Notes under the pieces: model-generated
The model's input: only the letters and a program-made list of their open reading frames with translations
What the model was told of the DNA's origin: nothing
The model's database searches: none
Program-made: the position numbers and the translations under genes
Shown here: piece after piece, positions 27,247 to 35,313 of the stretch
Layout: every line of letters starts with the position of its first letter
Numbering within the stretch: the stretch's first letter is position 1
Assembly: GCA_963829705.1 (NCBI GenBank)
Contig: CAWHJN010000003.1
Span: forward strand, 372,001 to 436,000
Reading direction: 5' to 3'
DNA from: CAWHJN01 sp963829705
GTDB lineage: Bacteria > Bacteroidota > Rhodothermia > Rhodothermales > BA12
Length of the DNA stretch: 64,000 nucleotides

Positions 27247-27287
27247 GCGCCGGGTAGCGGAGGTATGGTGGCCCCGCTGCCCGGTGC
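27247..27287 (+). terminator. Hairpin downstream of giant gene 2
   Basis: Arms GCGCCGGGTAGCGG (27247-27260) and CCGCTGCCCGGTGC (27274-27287) pair over 14 positions if G-U pairs are allowed. It resembles the hairpin after giant gene 1 in both sequence and position. No T-run follows. Confidence 0.55.
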
Positions 27288-27390
27288 TCGCGTCGGCGTT
27301 CGCGCCGCGCCTATCCTGATTTATGCGCCTGCGTGATGTGCGCGGCAGCGCCGCACGCCCTCGATCCCGGCTTCTGGAAAAAGTAGCCCT

Positions 27391-27672
27391 TCACCAGATC
27401 ACGTCGAAGCCGCCGAGGACTTCTTGCGGATCGCCCCACTCTTCGTCGATGCGATCGACGGACGCCGCGCCCGGCCCGAGGTGGAGCGCGTCGAGCCAGG
27501 ATTCGAGGTCGGCGTGATCGCCCTCGGCGTGCGCGCGCACCGTGCCGTCGGGTTCGTTGCGGACCCAGCCGATGAGTTTGCGCGCCTTCGCCTCGCTCCG
27601 CACGTAATCGCGGTAGCCGACGCCCTGCACACGCCCCCGCACGATGATCTCGACGCGCTTCTTGCTGGTCAT
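27391..27672 (-). CDS. acyP: Acylphosphatase
   Basis: The 93-residue length is typical. The family signature VRGRVQGVGYRDYVRSEA holds the phosphate-binding loop and catalytic Arg21; the catalytic Asn39 lies in GWVRNEPDGTVRAHAEG. The enzyme hydrolyses acyl phosphates such as carbamoyl or 1,3-bisphosphoglyceryl phosphate in the cytosol. It lies 54 bp downstream of the phenylalanine hydroxylase gene on the same strand, so co-transcription is possible though no functional link is evident. All key residues are present. Confidence 0.95.
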   Translation of the reverse strand: MTSKKRVEIIVRGRVQGVGYRDYVRSEAKARKLIGWVRNEPDGTVRAHAEGDHADLESWLDALHLGPGAASVDRIDEEWGDPQEVLGGFDVIW

Positions 27673-27726
27673 GGAATCTTGGTCATTGGAGTTGAAAACG
27701 AAGGACGAACGACCAACGACGAATGG

Positions 27727-28545
27727 CTACCCCTCCAGCAAGCCCTGCGCGCGTGCCCAGTCGGTGAACTGCGCCACGAGGTGCTCGAACGATTCGAGCT
27801 CGAACAGCAAGGGCTGGAGGTGCCACACGTCGTAATCCTGCTCGGCCACGATGGCCGGGTCGTAGGGCTTGACCTCCACGTCGCCCGACAGCGCGTGCGT
27901 GACTTCGTTGGGCGACGACAGGATGCCGGCTCCGAAGATGCGGCGGCCGGCATCCTCCTGCACCAGCCCGAACTCCACCGAGAACCAGTGCAGCCGTTCC
28001 ATCTGGATGCGCTGGTAGCCCGTCGCGTTGAGCGCCGCCTTGCCGAAAAGCTGGTAGAAATCCGCGAAGGCAGGCTGCGCGAGCATCGGCATGTGGCCGA
28101 AGATGTCGTGGAAGAGGTCGGGCGCGGGTGTGTAGTCGAGTTCTTCGCGGCCCCGGATGTAATCCGTCGAGGGGAAGACGCGGGCGGCGAGCAGTTCGAA
28201 AAAGTTCTTCTCGTGCAACAGCCCCGGCACCCGCGCCACCGTCCAGCCCGTCGCGGCGCGCAGGCGGCGGCTGAGGTCTGCGAGCGGCGGGATGCGTTCG
28301 CCGCCCATCGTGAGCGTCTGCGCGCCGTCGAGGTACGCGCGGCACGCCCGGCCCGGCAGAAACGCCATCTGCCGTTTGTAGAGGATGCGCCACGTCTCCT
28401 GGTCGATCTCGGAGTAGCCGGGGTAGAGGATCTCGTCGCCCGTGGGCGGCGGGCCGTCGAGCGTCTGCGGCACACAGCGCGGGTCGAGGTCTTCGGCTCC
28501 GGCTTTTTCGTAGGCGGAAAGGAGCGAGTCGGCGGCGGTATTCAT
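27727..28545 (-). CDS. phhA: Phenylalanine 4-monooxygenase (phenylalanine hydroxylase)
   Basis: A 272-residue monomeric-type aromatic amino acid hydroxylase, the usual bacterial length without a regulatory domain. The iron ligands are visible as His146 and His151 (DLFHDIFGHMPML) and Glu191 (HWFSVEFGLV). The N-terminal catalytic-core block YPGYSEIDQETWRILYKRQ is also typical. It converts phenylalanine to tyrosine using a tetrahydropterin, Fe(II) and O2. I chose the Met of MNTAADSLL; an in-frame Met 15 codons upstream (28590) gives an unconvincing extension. Acylphosphatase follows on the same strand. Family assignment is very secure. Confidence 0.95.
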   Translation of the reverse strand: MNTAADSLLSAYEKAGAEDLDPRCVPQTLDGPPPTGDEILYPGYSEIDQETWRILYKRQMAFLPGRACRAYLDGAQTLTMGGERIPPLADLSRRLRAATGWTVARVPGLLHEKNFFELLAARVFPSTDYIRGREELDYTPAPDLFHDIFGHMPMLAQPAFADFYQLFGKAALNATGYQRIQMERLHWFSVEFGLVQEDAGRRIFGAGILSSPNEVTHALSGDVEVKPYDPAIVAEQDYDVWHLQPLLFELESFEHLVAQFTDWARAQGLLEG

Positions 28546-28618
28546 GACGGCGGGGAGGTGAGCGCAGCGCGTAAACGAAAGCGCTTCCAATACGTCTGCG
28601 CCCGGCGCGCGTTTCCCG

Positions 28619-28756
28619 TCAGAAGCGCGGCAAGACGAGCGTGACGAGCATCACGATGACGATGACGACGAGCACGACGGCGACGATGATGGAAGCATAG
28701 CTGCGCCCGCCAGTGGCATCGTTGTGCGGGTCTTCGGGCTGGAACGAGGTGGCCAT
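28619..28756 (-). CDS. Small single-pass membrane protein
   Basis: A 45-residue product starting MATSFQPEDPHNDATGG, with one strongly hydrophobic segment (IIVAVVLVVIVIVMLVTLVL) and a short RF end. A longer frame to 28828 exists, but its added residues are Arg/Ser/Trp-rich and unlike the rest. The composition, with a hydrophilic N-terminus and a Val/Ile transmembrane helix, is that of a genuine small membrane protein. It lies 73 bp upstream of phhA on the same strand. Function unknown; family not recognised. Confidence 0.55.
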   Translation of the reverse strand: MATSFQPEDPHNDATGGRSYASIIVAVVLVVIVIVMLVTLVLPRF

Positions 28757-28928
28757 GACGCGAGGTGAGGTCGGTGAAGACCGTTCCCACCACCGGGCGC
28801 GGCAAGATGATTCCATGCACTCCTGCAAGCGGGCGCTCTTTCGGCATCGTTACGCCTCGAAACGCCCTTCACCGCTGTTGCCGTCGCCGCGAGGCCGGTG
28901 TATTCTCTGGCCGGTTCCACGCGCTTCC

Positions 28929-29528
28929 ATGCTCGACGCTCTGTTCGCCGCTCCGCTGCTGCCCTTCACCGTCCCGGCGCTGCTCGCGCTCGTGCTGTGG
29001 CTTGTGGCGTCGTTCGGGCTGGTCTCGTTCGATGGCGACGCGGACTTCGACCTCGACCTCGACGTCGAGGCAGACGCGCCGTTTCTGTCGTGGCTCGGGC
29101 TGGGGACGGTGCCGGCGTTTTTGCTGGTCACGCTGTTTTTGTTCGCCTTCGGCTGGAGCGGCATCGGGCTCCACGGGCTGCTGGGCGGGCTTTTTGGACT
29201 CGACGGCTGGGCGGCCACAGGTGCGACGCTGCCCGTGGCGCTTCTGGCCGGGCTGGGTACGACGGGCGTGCTGAGCCGTCCACTCGGCAGGCTGTTCAAA
29301 ACCGAGGAGGCTGCCAAGCGCAAAACGCTCGTCGGGCGCACCGCCACGGTGTCGAGCGGCACGCTCACCGACACGTTCGGCAGCGTCACGCTCCGCACGG
29401 CGTCGGGGCCGGTGGAAGTCAGCGCGCGGGTGGAGCCGGGTGTGTCACTTGCCTACGGACAGAAAGTGCTCGTCTACGAACACGATGAGGCGCTAAACCT
29501 CTATTTTGTCGCGCCCTACGCCGAGTAG
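28929..29528 (+). CDS. NfeD/YqiJ-like OB-fold membrane protein (locus 1)
   Basis: The 199-residue product has an N-terminal transmembrane helix (FTVPALLALVLWLVASFGLV), an Asp-rich loop (DGDADFDLDLDVEADA), two or three further helices to about residue 115, and a C-terminal OB-like beta domain (KTLVGRTATVSSGTLTD to KVLVYEHDEALNLYFV). This is the layout of YqiJ/NfeD proteins that pair with flotillins, and a flotillin gene starts 42 bp downstream. The Met of MLDALFAAPLLPF was chosen because upstream in-frame residues lack membrane or domain character. A scaffold or membrane-domain role is inferred from the pairing. Confidence 0.8.
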   Translation: MLDALFAAPLLPFTVPALLALVLWLVASFGLVSFDGDADFDLDLDVEADAPFLSWLGLGTVPAFLLVTLFLFAFGWSGIGLHGLLGGLFGLDGWAATGATLPVALLAGLGTTGVLSRPLGRLFKTEEAAKRKTLVGRTATVSSGTLTDTFGSVTLRTASGPVEVSARVEPGVSLAYGQKVLVYEHDEALNLYFVAPYAE

Positions 29529-29570
29529 CGACGGGCACCTCCGCTCCCTCCCCTCTCTCAAAAAACCGTC

Positions 29571-31385
29571 ATGGAACTCACCCCGCAGATGTACTGGGTG
29601 GTCGGGCTCGTCGTCGGCGCTGTGCTGCTCGTCGGGTTCGTCATCTCGCTCTTCAACAAGTTTCTCGTCAAGGCCGCGCCGGGGCAGGCGCTCGTCAAAA
29701 CGGGCTTCGGGGCCGACGCGCCGCGCGTGTACCTGTCGAGCGCCTTCGTGGTGCCGCTTTTCAACCGTGTGGACACCATCGACCTGACGGTCAAAACCGT
29801 CCGCATCGTGCGGCGCAAGTACGAGAGCCTTTCGTGCGCCGACGGCATCCGGGCGGAGGTCGAGGTGGATTTCTACATCAAGATCAACTCCATCGGCGAA
29901 GACATCGGCCACGTCGCCACGACGATTGGCTGCGGCCGCGCGAGCGACACCGAGATCCTGCGCGAGCTGTTCGAGGCCAAGTTCGCCGACGCGCTCAAGA
30001 CCGCCGGGGCCAAGCTCACCTTCGACCAGCTCTACCAGAACCGCCGCCTTTTCCGCGACGAGATCCTGAAAGCGCTGGGGCAGGAAGGCGAAGGGGAGGT
30101 CGTCCTCAACGGCTACAAGCTCGACGATGTCGCCATCCAGTTTCTCGAACAGCTTCCGCTCGAGCAGCACAACGAGGACAACGTGCTCGACTCGCGGGGC
30201 CGCAAGGAGATCGCGCAGCGCACGTCGAGCGAGGTCGAGGCCGCCAACCAGCGGTTGCGGCAGAAAGAGGTGACGATTGCCGAGCAGAACCGCGAGGCGC
30301 GGCTGCGGCAGCTTCAGATCGAGCAGGACATCAAGGAGAAAGAGGCGGCGCAGAAGCGCGAGATCCACGAGGCCGAGGCGCGCGAGGACGCCGCCACGCA
30401 GCGCACCGTGGCCGAGCAGGAGCGCATGGCCGAGGAAGCGCGCATCCTCCGCGACAAGCAGGTGACGGTGGCGAACGAACTGAAGCAGCAGGAGGTGATG
30501 GCCGCCGAGATCGAGCGGCAGCGCGCCATCGAACTGGCCGACGAGCAGAAGCGGCAGCAGGTGGAGCAGGCGCAGATCGCCCGCGAGCGCGCCATCAAGG
30601 TGGCCGAGCAGCAGAAGATTCAGGAGGTCGAGATCGCCCGCATCCAGCGCGAAGCCGCCGAGGCCGAGGCGCTGCGCGAGAAGCTGAAAATGCTCGAAGA
30701 AACGGCCCTCCAGGAAGCCGAGAAAATCCGCGCCGAGGAAAAGGCGCAGACCGTGCGCGCGCTCGAAATCGCGCAGCGGCAGAAGTCCATCGAGGTCATC
30801 GAGGCCGAAAAGCGCGCGCAGGTGGAAAAAGCCATGCAGCAGGTCGAGGCCGACGTGTCGGCGTACGAGATCCGCAACCTGGCGCAGGCCCGGCTCGACG
30901 CCGCCGCGCTGGACTCGGAGGCTGCCGAGAAGCAAGCCCTCGCCATCGAGGTCGTCGGGCGGGCAGAGGCCGAGCGCGAGCGCCTGCGCCTCGACGCACA
31001 GAACGTCATCGGCGAACGGGCGCTGCTGGCGCAGACGCTTCAGCAACTCATCCCGCTGCTGCCGCAGCTCACAGCGGAACTGATGAAGCCCGCCGAGCAC
31101 ATCGATAGCATCAAGATCCTCAACGTGACGGGCATGGGTGGGCAAGGCGACGGCGCGCCGCAGCCGCACCCGGTGGCGTCGGGCGTGCTGGGCACGATCT
31201 TGCAGACGGGCATGGCGTTGCCGGTGCTCAAGGAACTGCTGGGCGCGCTCCAGGGCCGCGACGGCGTGACGGACGTGGCGCACGCGCTGCGTAGCCTCCC
31301 CGGCGGCCCCGTGCTCGCCGACGCGCTGCAGCAAGGGCGCACCGCCACGCCCATCGGCGACGGAGCCGCGCCACCCGTCGCGTGA
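29571..31385 (+). CDS. Flotillin family protein (YqiK/FloT-like, locus 1)
   Basis: The 604-residue product has an N-terminal transmembrane helix (VVGLVVGAVLLVGFVISLF), an SPFH/band-7 domain at about 30-220 (VVPLFNRVDTIDLTVKTVRI, VEVDFYIKINSIGEDI), then a long Glu/Ala/Gln/Arg coiled coil at about 215-480 with EA-repeat character. A C-terminal region follows, with the flotillin-like phrase SIKILNVTGMGGQGDG. Flotillins oligomerise and organise membrane domains. It follows the NfeD-like gene by 42 bp, the conserved yqiJ-yqiK arrangement. The downstream lipoprotein gene begins 32 bp after its stop. The family is very secure; its client proteins are unknown. Confidence 0.92.
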   Translation: MELTPQMYWVVGLVVGAVLLVGFVISLFNKFLVKAAPGQALVKTGFGADAPRVYLSSAFVVPLFNRVDTIDLTVKTVRIVRRKYESLSCADGIRAEVEVDFYIKINSIGEDIGHVATTIGCGRASDTEILRELFEAKFADALKTAGAKLTFDQLYQNRRLFRDEILKALGQEGEGEVVLNGYKLDDVAIQFLEQLPLEQHNEDNVLDSRGRKEIAQRTSSEVEAANQRLRQKEVTIAEQNREARLRQLQIEQDIKEKEAAQKREIHEAEAREDAATQRTVAEQERMAEEARILRDKQVTVANELKQQEVMAAEIERQRAIELADEQKRQQVEQAQIARERAIKVAEQQKIQEVEIARIQREAAEAEALREKLKMLEETALQEAEKIRAEEKAQTVRALEIAQRQKSIEVIEAEKRAQVEKAMQQVEADVSAYEIRNLAQARLDAAALDSEAAEKQALAIEVVGRAEAERERLRLDAQNVIGERALLAQTLQQLIPLLPQLTAELMKPAEHIDSIKILNVTGMGGQGDGAPQPHPVASGVLGTILQTGMALPVLKELLGALQGRDGVTDVAHALRSLPGGPVLADALQQGRTATPIGDGAAPPVA

Positions 31386-31417
31386 TCTCTTCGTTTGCCC
31401 CTCCCTCGACCCCGAGT

Positions 31418-32056
31418 ATGCCTTTCCGACTGCTTTCCCTCCTCGTGCTGCTGGCTGCCTGCGAGGCTCCGACACCGCCCGCTGTACCGGCTCCGCCCAC
31501 GCCGTTACCCACCGAAACGACTGCGATTTCCACCGACGACCGCGCCCTCGCCACAAAACCCGTCGCGCCGCTGCGGGTCGAGGGCGCGTGCCCGTTCGAG
31601 GGCTGCACGTACACGTCGTGGACGACGAGCGGCGAGACGGCGGTGTACGCGGTCGCGGGCGACACGTCGAGCACCGCGTTTATGCTTCCTGCGGGCACGC
31701 ACATGGAGGCAGATCGCGGCTTCGTGCTGCTGACGCGCATCGGCGTGTACGTTGCCGACCGGCCCACCGAGGTATTCGTCACGGCGGACGAGACACACGC
31801 CGTGGCGGCGGGCGACACGCTGCTCGTGCTCGATTACGAGGGCGAAGGCAGCTACCGCGTCTGGCACGGCGGTGTGCTGGCGTTCTCGGGCGCAGGCGCC
31901 GACCTCCCCGTCCCCGGCCAAGGCACGCCCGCGCTGCGCCAGACCGTCGAACCCGCACAGCAGTGGTGGGCGCACGTCCACCTGGCCGACGGACGCGACG
32001 GCTGGCTGTGGATGGACGAGACGCCGCCTGTGGAGGGCGCCGATGCGTTTGGTTGA
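31418..32056 (+). CDS. Lipoprotein, possible SH3-like C-terminus
   Basis: The 212-residue product starts MPFRLLSLLVLLAAC, a lipoprotein signal peptide with lipobox Cys15, followed by a Pro/Thr-rich linker. The body is beta-rich with repeated blocks (YAVAGDTSSTAFMLPAGTH, FVTADETHAVAAGDTLLVLD) and ends WWAHVHLADGRDGWLWMDE, reminiscent of bacterial SH3-like domains that bind peptidoglycan or metal. An in-frame GTG at 31382 overlapping the flotillin stop would add 12 residues before the signal peptide and is less likely. No specific family is recognised; placement after flotillin suggests an operon. Confidence 0.7.
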   Translation: MPFRLLSLLVLLAACEAPTPPAVPAPPTPLPTETTAISTDDRALATKPVAPLRVEGACPFEGCTYTSWTTSGETAVYAVAGDTSSTAFMLPAGTHMEADRGFVLLTRIGVYVADRPTEVFVTADETHAVAAGDTLLVLDYEGEGSYRVWHGGVLAFSGAGADLPVPGQGTPALRQTVEPAQQWWAHVHLADGRDGWLWMDETPPVEGADAFG

Positions 32057-32068
32057 ACGCCCGTCACC

Positions 32069-32096
32069 GTAGGGGTGTGGCGCGCTGCACCCCTAC
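32069..32096. repeat. GTAGGGGTG palindrome
   Basis: Perfect 9-bp arms GTAGGGGTG (32069-32077) and CACCCCTAC (32088-32096) around a 10-nt loop. Similar to the units at 4515-4640. It sits 12 bp after a stop codon and may double as a terminator. Confidence 0.6.
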
Positions 32097-32140
32097 GGCA
32101 CCGGCGTCTGGTTGGGGACACTTTCCGCAATTCGGATCCT

Positions 32141-32167
32141 GTTGGGGGCGCAAAAAAGCGCCCCTAC
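32141..32167. repeat. Second palindrome of the GTAGGGG type
   Basis: GTTGGGGGCGC (32141-32151) pairs with GCGCCCCTAC (32158-32167) around an A6 loop. It is the second REP-like unit in the 180-bp spacer before the histidine phosphatase gene. Confidence 0.55.
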
Positions 32168-32236
32168 ATTGCCCTTCCGATCCGGGCGCAGCACGCTGCG
32201 TTCCTGCCCGTCACCCTTCACCCCTCTCCCTTCCCC

Positions 32237-32809
32237 ATGCGCGTTTTCCCTGTGCTCCTCGCCCTGCTCCTCGCCGCGTGCGCCTCACCGGACGCGCCGC
32301 CCGCCCCCACGCCACCGCCGCCCGCGGCCACGACGGTCTACCTCGTGCGGCACGCCGAAAAAGTGGACGACAGCGACGATCCTGTTTTGTCGGAGGCGGG
32401 CATGGCCCGTGCACGGGCGCTGGCGGATTCGCTCGAAGGTGCGGACATCGACGCGATCTTCGTGACGCCGTTCCAGCGAACAGGCCTCACGGCGCAGCCG
32501 CTGGCCGAGCGGGTCGGGATCACGCCTGTCGTGGTGCCCGTCGAGGGTGGCACAGACAGCCTCACCATCCGCACGGCGCGGCAGATCCGGGCGTTGCCTC
32601 CGGGCAGCGCGGCGCTCGTCGTCGGGCACAGCAACACCGTCGGGGCACTCGTCGAGGCGCTCGGCGGCCCGCCCACGGCCAACCTGCCGGACTGCGAGTA
32701 CAACACGCTGTTCGAGGTGACGATGGCGGATTCCGTGCGCTTCGAAGCGTACACGTACGGCGCGGCGTCGGAGGGCGAGGAATGCGTGATGCCGCCGCTC
32801 GACCTGTGA
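32237..32809 (+). CDS. Histidine phosphatase superfamily lipoprotein
   Basis: The 190-residue product starts MRVFPVLLALLLAAC, a lipobox with Cys15, so it is probably membrane-anchored in the periplasm or outer membrane. The phosphatase core begins with VYLVRHAEKVDD, where His39 is the phospho-acceptor and RHA is the family signature. The second histidine, His131, is in ALVVGHSNTVGAL. Catalytic Arg candidates are in VRHAE and FQRTG. Family members dephosphorylate sugar phosphates, nucleotides or proteins; the substrate cannot be told here. The N-terminal in-frame extension to 32075 runs through palindromic repeats and is rejected. Confidence 0.88.
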   Translation: MRVFPVLLALLLAACASPDAPPAPTPPPPAATTVYLVRHAEKVDDSDDPVLSEAGMARARALADSLEGADIDAIFVTPFQRTGLTAQPLAERVGITPVVVPVEGGTDSLTIRTARQIRALPPGSAALVVGHSNTVGALVEALGGPPTANLPDCEYNTLFEVTMADSVRFEAYTYGAASEGEECVMPPLDL

Positions 32810-32834
32810 GCGCGGATCGCGGGGCGCGCCCGTG

Positions 32835-32841
32835 TATCTTG
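32835..32841 (+). promoter_or_regulatory. Possible -7 box upstream of the EutN/CcmL pair
   Basis: TATCTTG resembles TAnnTTTG with one base missing and lies 23 bp before the ATG at 32865. No -33 element is obvious. Confidence 0.3.
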
Positions 32842-32864
32842 GCGGTTTCCAAGCTTTTCCTGCC

Positions 32865-33134
32865 ATGACTTTAGGACGTGTCTCGGGCACCGTGTGGGCC
32901 ACGCGCAAAGACGCGCAACTCGTCGGGATGACGCTGCAGATCGTCGAGAACGTCGGGCTCGACGGCACGCCGACGGGTGGCTTCGTCGTGGCCGTCGACA
33001 GCGTGGGCGCGGGCGTCGGTGAACTCGTGCTCGTCGTGCAGGGCTCGAGCGCCCGGCTGACGGAGCAGACCAAAACGAAGCCCGTCGACGCCGTCATCGT
33101 CGCTATCGTGGACAACCTCGAAGTTACAGGCTGA
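32865..33134 (+). CDS. EutN/CcmL-type microcompartment vertex protein 1
   Basis: The 89-residue product has the BMC-P (pentamer) signature: MTLGRVSGTVWATRKDAQL at the N-terminus, VGMTLQIVENVG, then VAVDSVGAGVGELVLVVQGSSA and VDAVIVAIVDNLEV at the end. In known systems such pentamers cap the vertices of bacterial microcompartment shells. The chosen Met gives the standard family N-terminus; an in-frame start at 32832 would add 11 residues. The stop overlaps the start of a second, related gene (TGATG). No shell hexamer (BMC-H) or encapsulated enzyme is seen in the window. Confidence 0.88.
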   Translation: MTLGRVSGTVWATRKDAQLVGMTLQIVENVGLDGTPTGGFVVAVDSVGAGVGELVLVVQGSSARLTEQTKTKPVDAVIVAIVDNLEVTG

Positions 33135-33397
33135 TGCTGCTGGGAAAGGTCATCGGATGCGTGTGGGCCACGCGCAAACACGAGGCGCTCGCCGGGCAGC
33201 GGCTCTTGCTCGTGCAGGCCCTCGACGCCGATGGAAGTCCGCAGGGCACACCCTTCGCGGCGCTCGACACGATGGACGGCGGGCCGGGTGATACGGTCGT
33301 CTACGCCACGTCTGCCGAGGCAGGCATTCCCTTCCGTCCACGCCTCGTACCCACGGACGCGACGGTGGTGGGCATCGTGGAAAAGGTGGATGGATGA
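33134..33397 (+). CDS. EutN/CcmL-type microcompartment vertex protein 2
   Basis: The 87-residue product begins MLLGKVIGCVWATRKHEAL, nearly the same N-terminal motif as the preceding gene, and ends VPTDATVVGIVEKVDG. The central AALDTMDGGPGDTVVYATSAEA matches the glycine loop of the pentamer family. It starts within the stop codon of vertex protein 1, so the two are probably translationally coupled. A mixed pentamer or two distinct vertex types is possible. A bidirectional terminator follows about 200 bp downstream. Confidence 0.88.
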   Translation: MLLGKVIGCVWATRKHEALAGQRLLLVQALDADGSPQGTPFAALDTMDGGPGDTVVYATSAEAGIPFRPRLVPTDATVVGIVEKVDG

Positions 33398-33592
33398 CTG
33401 GGGACTGGAAGAGGCCCTCGTTTTCGAGCGAAGACCAGCAGCACGCCTCGGTGACGTGGGCGCTGGTGGCAACAGACCCTTCGACTTTAGCCTACGGCCT
33501 CCGCTCAGGGTGACGCTTCCGGGAGGATGCTGGGCAAGGAGAACTGGACTTTATCCCCGCTCGCACCTCGCACCAAAAACAAACCGGCCCCC

Positions 33593-33620
33593 GCGCCAGA
33601 GCACGAGAGCCGGTCTTTTT
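33593..33620. terminator. Bidirectional intrinsic terminator between convergent genes
   Basis: ACCGGC (33593-33598) pairs with GCCGGT (33609-33614), followed by CTTTTT on the plus strand. On the minus strand the same stem is followed by TTTGTTTTTG. It separates the vertex-protein operon from the convergent YsnF gene. Confidence 0.75.
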
Positions 33621-33641
33621 GGTCAGCCGTTGGCCCGGAAA

Positions 33642-34700
33642 TCAGGTGACGGCAGCTTTGGCTTTGTGGTAGCCGTGGCGGACGGCGTCCTTCACGTCGT
33701 CCCACGCACTGTCGTTGTCCTTGCCGTACCGGCTGTCGTAGTCGGTGCGAAGGTCGCGCTCGACATCGGTGTAGTCGCGGTCGCGGTACGTGTTACCTGC
33801 CGCGTAGCCATATTCGTAGGCCGGGCGGTAGTAATCGTAATCGCGTCCGGCGGTGGCATAGGCCGTGTCGTAGTGCTGGCGGAAGCCGGTTTCCATGCCG
33901 CGCAGTTCGGCCGTGTCGAGTTTTTCGACCTCGATGCGCGTGCGGCGCACGTCGCCACCGACGGTTTCCTGGTGCGTCTCGACGTTTTTGCCAACAGTGA
34001 CTTCGCCTGTCACGCGCGTCTCTTTCTCGACGATGGCTTCCTCGGCGCGTTCGACGAGTTCGATGGTCTTCTCCTCGAAGGCATCGTCCACCTCGCCCGG
34101 AGCCACCACGCGGTCCACACGCCTGCGGTCCACGTCTACGTGCTCCTCACGCAGTTGCAGCGTCTCCTCGACGCGCTCGGTATCCACATACTTGTGGACG
34201 CGCACGCCGCCGCGGACGACTTCGCGCTTGCCGATCTTGAGGTTTTCCTCGATCTCCTGCAACCGCTGCTGCCGCTGGTCGGCGAAGCGCTCGCGCTCCT
34301 CGAGGCGTTGTTTGTCGGTGTAGGCATCTGCCGAGTGGTCGTAGTCGGTGAAGCCTTCCTGCTTGTAGGCGTTCATACGGTCTTCGTAGCGCACCGGGTT
34401 GCCGCGCGCCATGATGTCTACCGCCTTGTCGGCGTCGTTGTCGTGCGCCCTCGTGATGACGAGCGTGCCGCCGCGGCGGACGGCCTCGGCGTAAAAGTGT
34501 GATTCGTTGTCGTCTACCTCGAAGCGCGAGAGCGTGTCGAGGAGCGAGTTGGGGTCGTCCATCTCGTAGCCGGTGCGGTTGGCGGTGTCGTGCGTGGCCA
34601 CCTGGAGGTGGGCGTCGCCGAAGCCGGCGTCTTCGAGGTTTTTCACCACCGCTCGTGCAGTGCTGAGGTCGTCATAAAGTCCTACGATGGTCTTTGCCAT
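33642..34700 (-). CDS. YsnF/AvaK-type stress protein (GsiB/17M-like domain plus DUF2382, Tyr-rich tail)
   Basis: The 352-residue product starts with a general-stress-protein-17M-like domain (MAKTIVGLYDDLSTARAVV, about 1-100). A charged middle region follows, with a DUF2382 domain at about 150-270 (LKIGKREVVRGGVRVHKYVD, VEETLQLREEHVDVDRRRVD, VGKNVETHQETVGGDVRRTR). The last 80 residues are Tyr-rich (YYRPAYEYGYAAGNTYRDRD, then DLRTDYDSRYG). The tail closely resembles that of the PRC-barrel protein two genes upstream. YsnF proteins are general-stress factors of unclear mechanism. It is the last gene of a three-gene minus-strand operon ending at a terminator. Confidence 0.85.
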   Translation of the reverse strand: MAKTIVGLYDDLSTARAVVKNLEDAGFGDAHLQVATHDTANRTGYEMDDPNSLLDTLSRFEVDDNESHFYAEAVRRGGTLVITRAHDNDADKAVDIMARGNPVRYEDRMNAYKQEGFTDYDHSADAYTDKQRLEERERFADQRQQRLQEIEENLKIGKREVVRGGVRVHKYVDTERVEETLQLREEHVDVDRRRVDRVVAPGEVDDAFEEKTIELVERAEEAIVEKETRVTGEVTVGKNVETHQETVGGDVRRTRIEVEKLDTAELRGMETGFRQHYDTAYATAGRDYDYYRPAYEYGYAAGNTYRDRDYTDVERDLRTDYDSRYGKDNDSAWDDVKDAVRHGYHKAKAAVT

Positions 34701-34739
34701 GGTACTGGTTTGTTTTTGTTGGGTTTAACGAATAGAGTT

Positions 34740-34755
34740 GGACAGGGGGCTGTCC
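34740..34755. terminator. Short hairpin between DUF2382 and YsnF genes
   Basis: GGACAG-GGGG-CTGTCC, 6-bp arms around a 4-nt loop, starts right after the DUF2382 stop codon. No T-run; it may attenuate or process the operon mRNA. Confidence 0.4.
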
Positions 34756-35313
34756 TTACGGGGTGGGCGGAAGCGGCGTGCGCTCGACTTCCACGTGCGT
34801 CCGGCGCAGCGTGACTTCTTGCGGATCGCGCGTTTCTTCGCGCCGCCGGACGATGCGGACCTCCTCCCGTAACAGGAGGCGCTTTTCGACGACGAGCACT
34901 TCTTCGTACACCGGGACGACGATCGTATCGCCTTCGTGGCGCACCGGAAGGCGCTCGTCCACGTACGTGCCGATGGGCACGCGGTCGATCTCGATGGTGT
35001 CGCGCGAGAGCGGCTCGTCTACAATCTGGGTTTCTTCCTCGACACGCGTGCTCACGCGCACCCGGGCGGTGTCGCGGGTTTCGGTACGTACACGGAGATG
35101 CTCCTCGGCCTCGGTGAGCATGGCTCGCCGTAGTTCGTCGAACGAGAGGTCGGCTCGGTAGCATTCGCCGTCCTCCCGGACGAGGGCAGTAGGCACGTCA
35201 ATGCGCGTCCCGTCGTCGAGGCGCAGCGCGTGGGAGGCTGTCTGCGCCGGAGGGTCCTGGGAAAATGCGGCACGCTGGCCGTCGCGGTCGATGACAGGGC
35301 GGGAGGTGTTCAC
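34756..35313 (-). CDS. DUF2382 (YsnF/AvaK) domain protein
   Basis: The 185-residue product has an N-terminal part of about 70 residues of uncertain identity, then a DUF2382 domain (LRVRTETRDTARVRVSTRVE, IGTYVDERLPVRHEGDTIVV, VYEEVLVVEKRLLLREEVRI). The domain is found in stress-induced proteins together with PRC-barrels, as here. The start is GTG at 35313, overlapping the stop of the upstream PRC-barrel gene by 3 nt, so translation is likely coupled. The domain family is secure; the function is not known. Confidence 0.85.
   Translation of the reverse strand: MNTSRPVIDRDGQRAAFSQDPPAQTASHALRLDDGTRIDVPTALVREDGECYRADLSFDELRRAMLTEAEEHLRVRTETRDTARVRVSTRVEEETQIVDEPLSRDTIEIDRVPIGTYVDERLPVRHEGDTIVVPVYEEVLVVEKRLLLREEVRIVRRREETRDPQEVTLRRTHVEVERTPLPPTP

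Noticed and set aside
29493..31556. 687-residue minus-strand frame opposite the flotillin gene
   Set aside because: Leu/Arg/His-rich complement of a coiled-coil coding sequence, with no family features.
32865..33397. Complete microcompartment operon
   Set aside because: Only the two vertex proteins are present; no BMC-H shell or core enzyme is found on either strand nearby.
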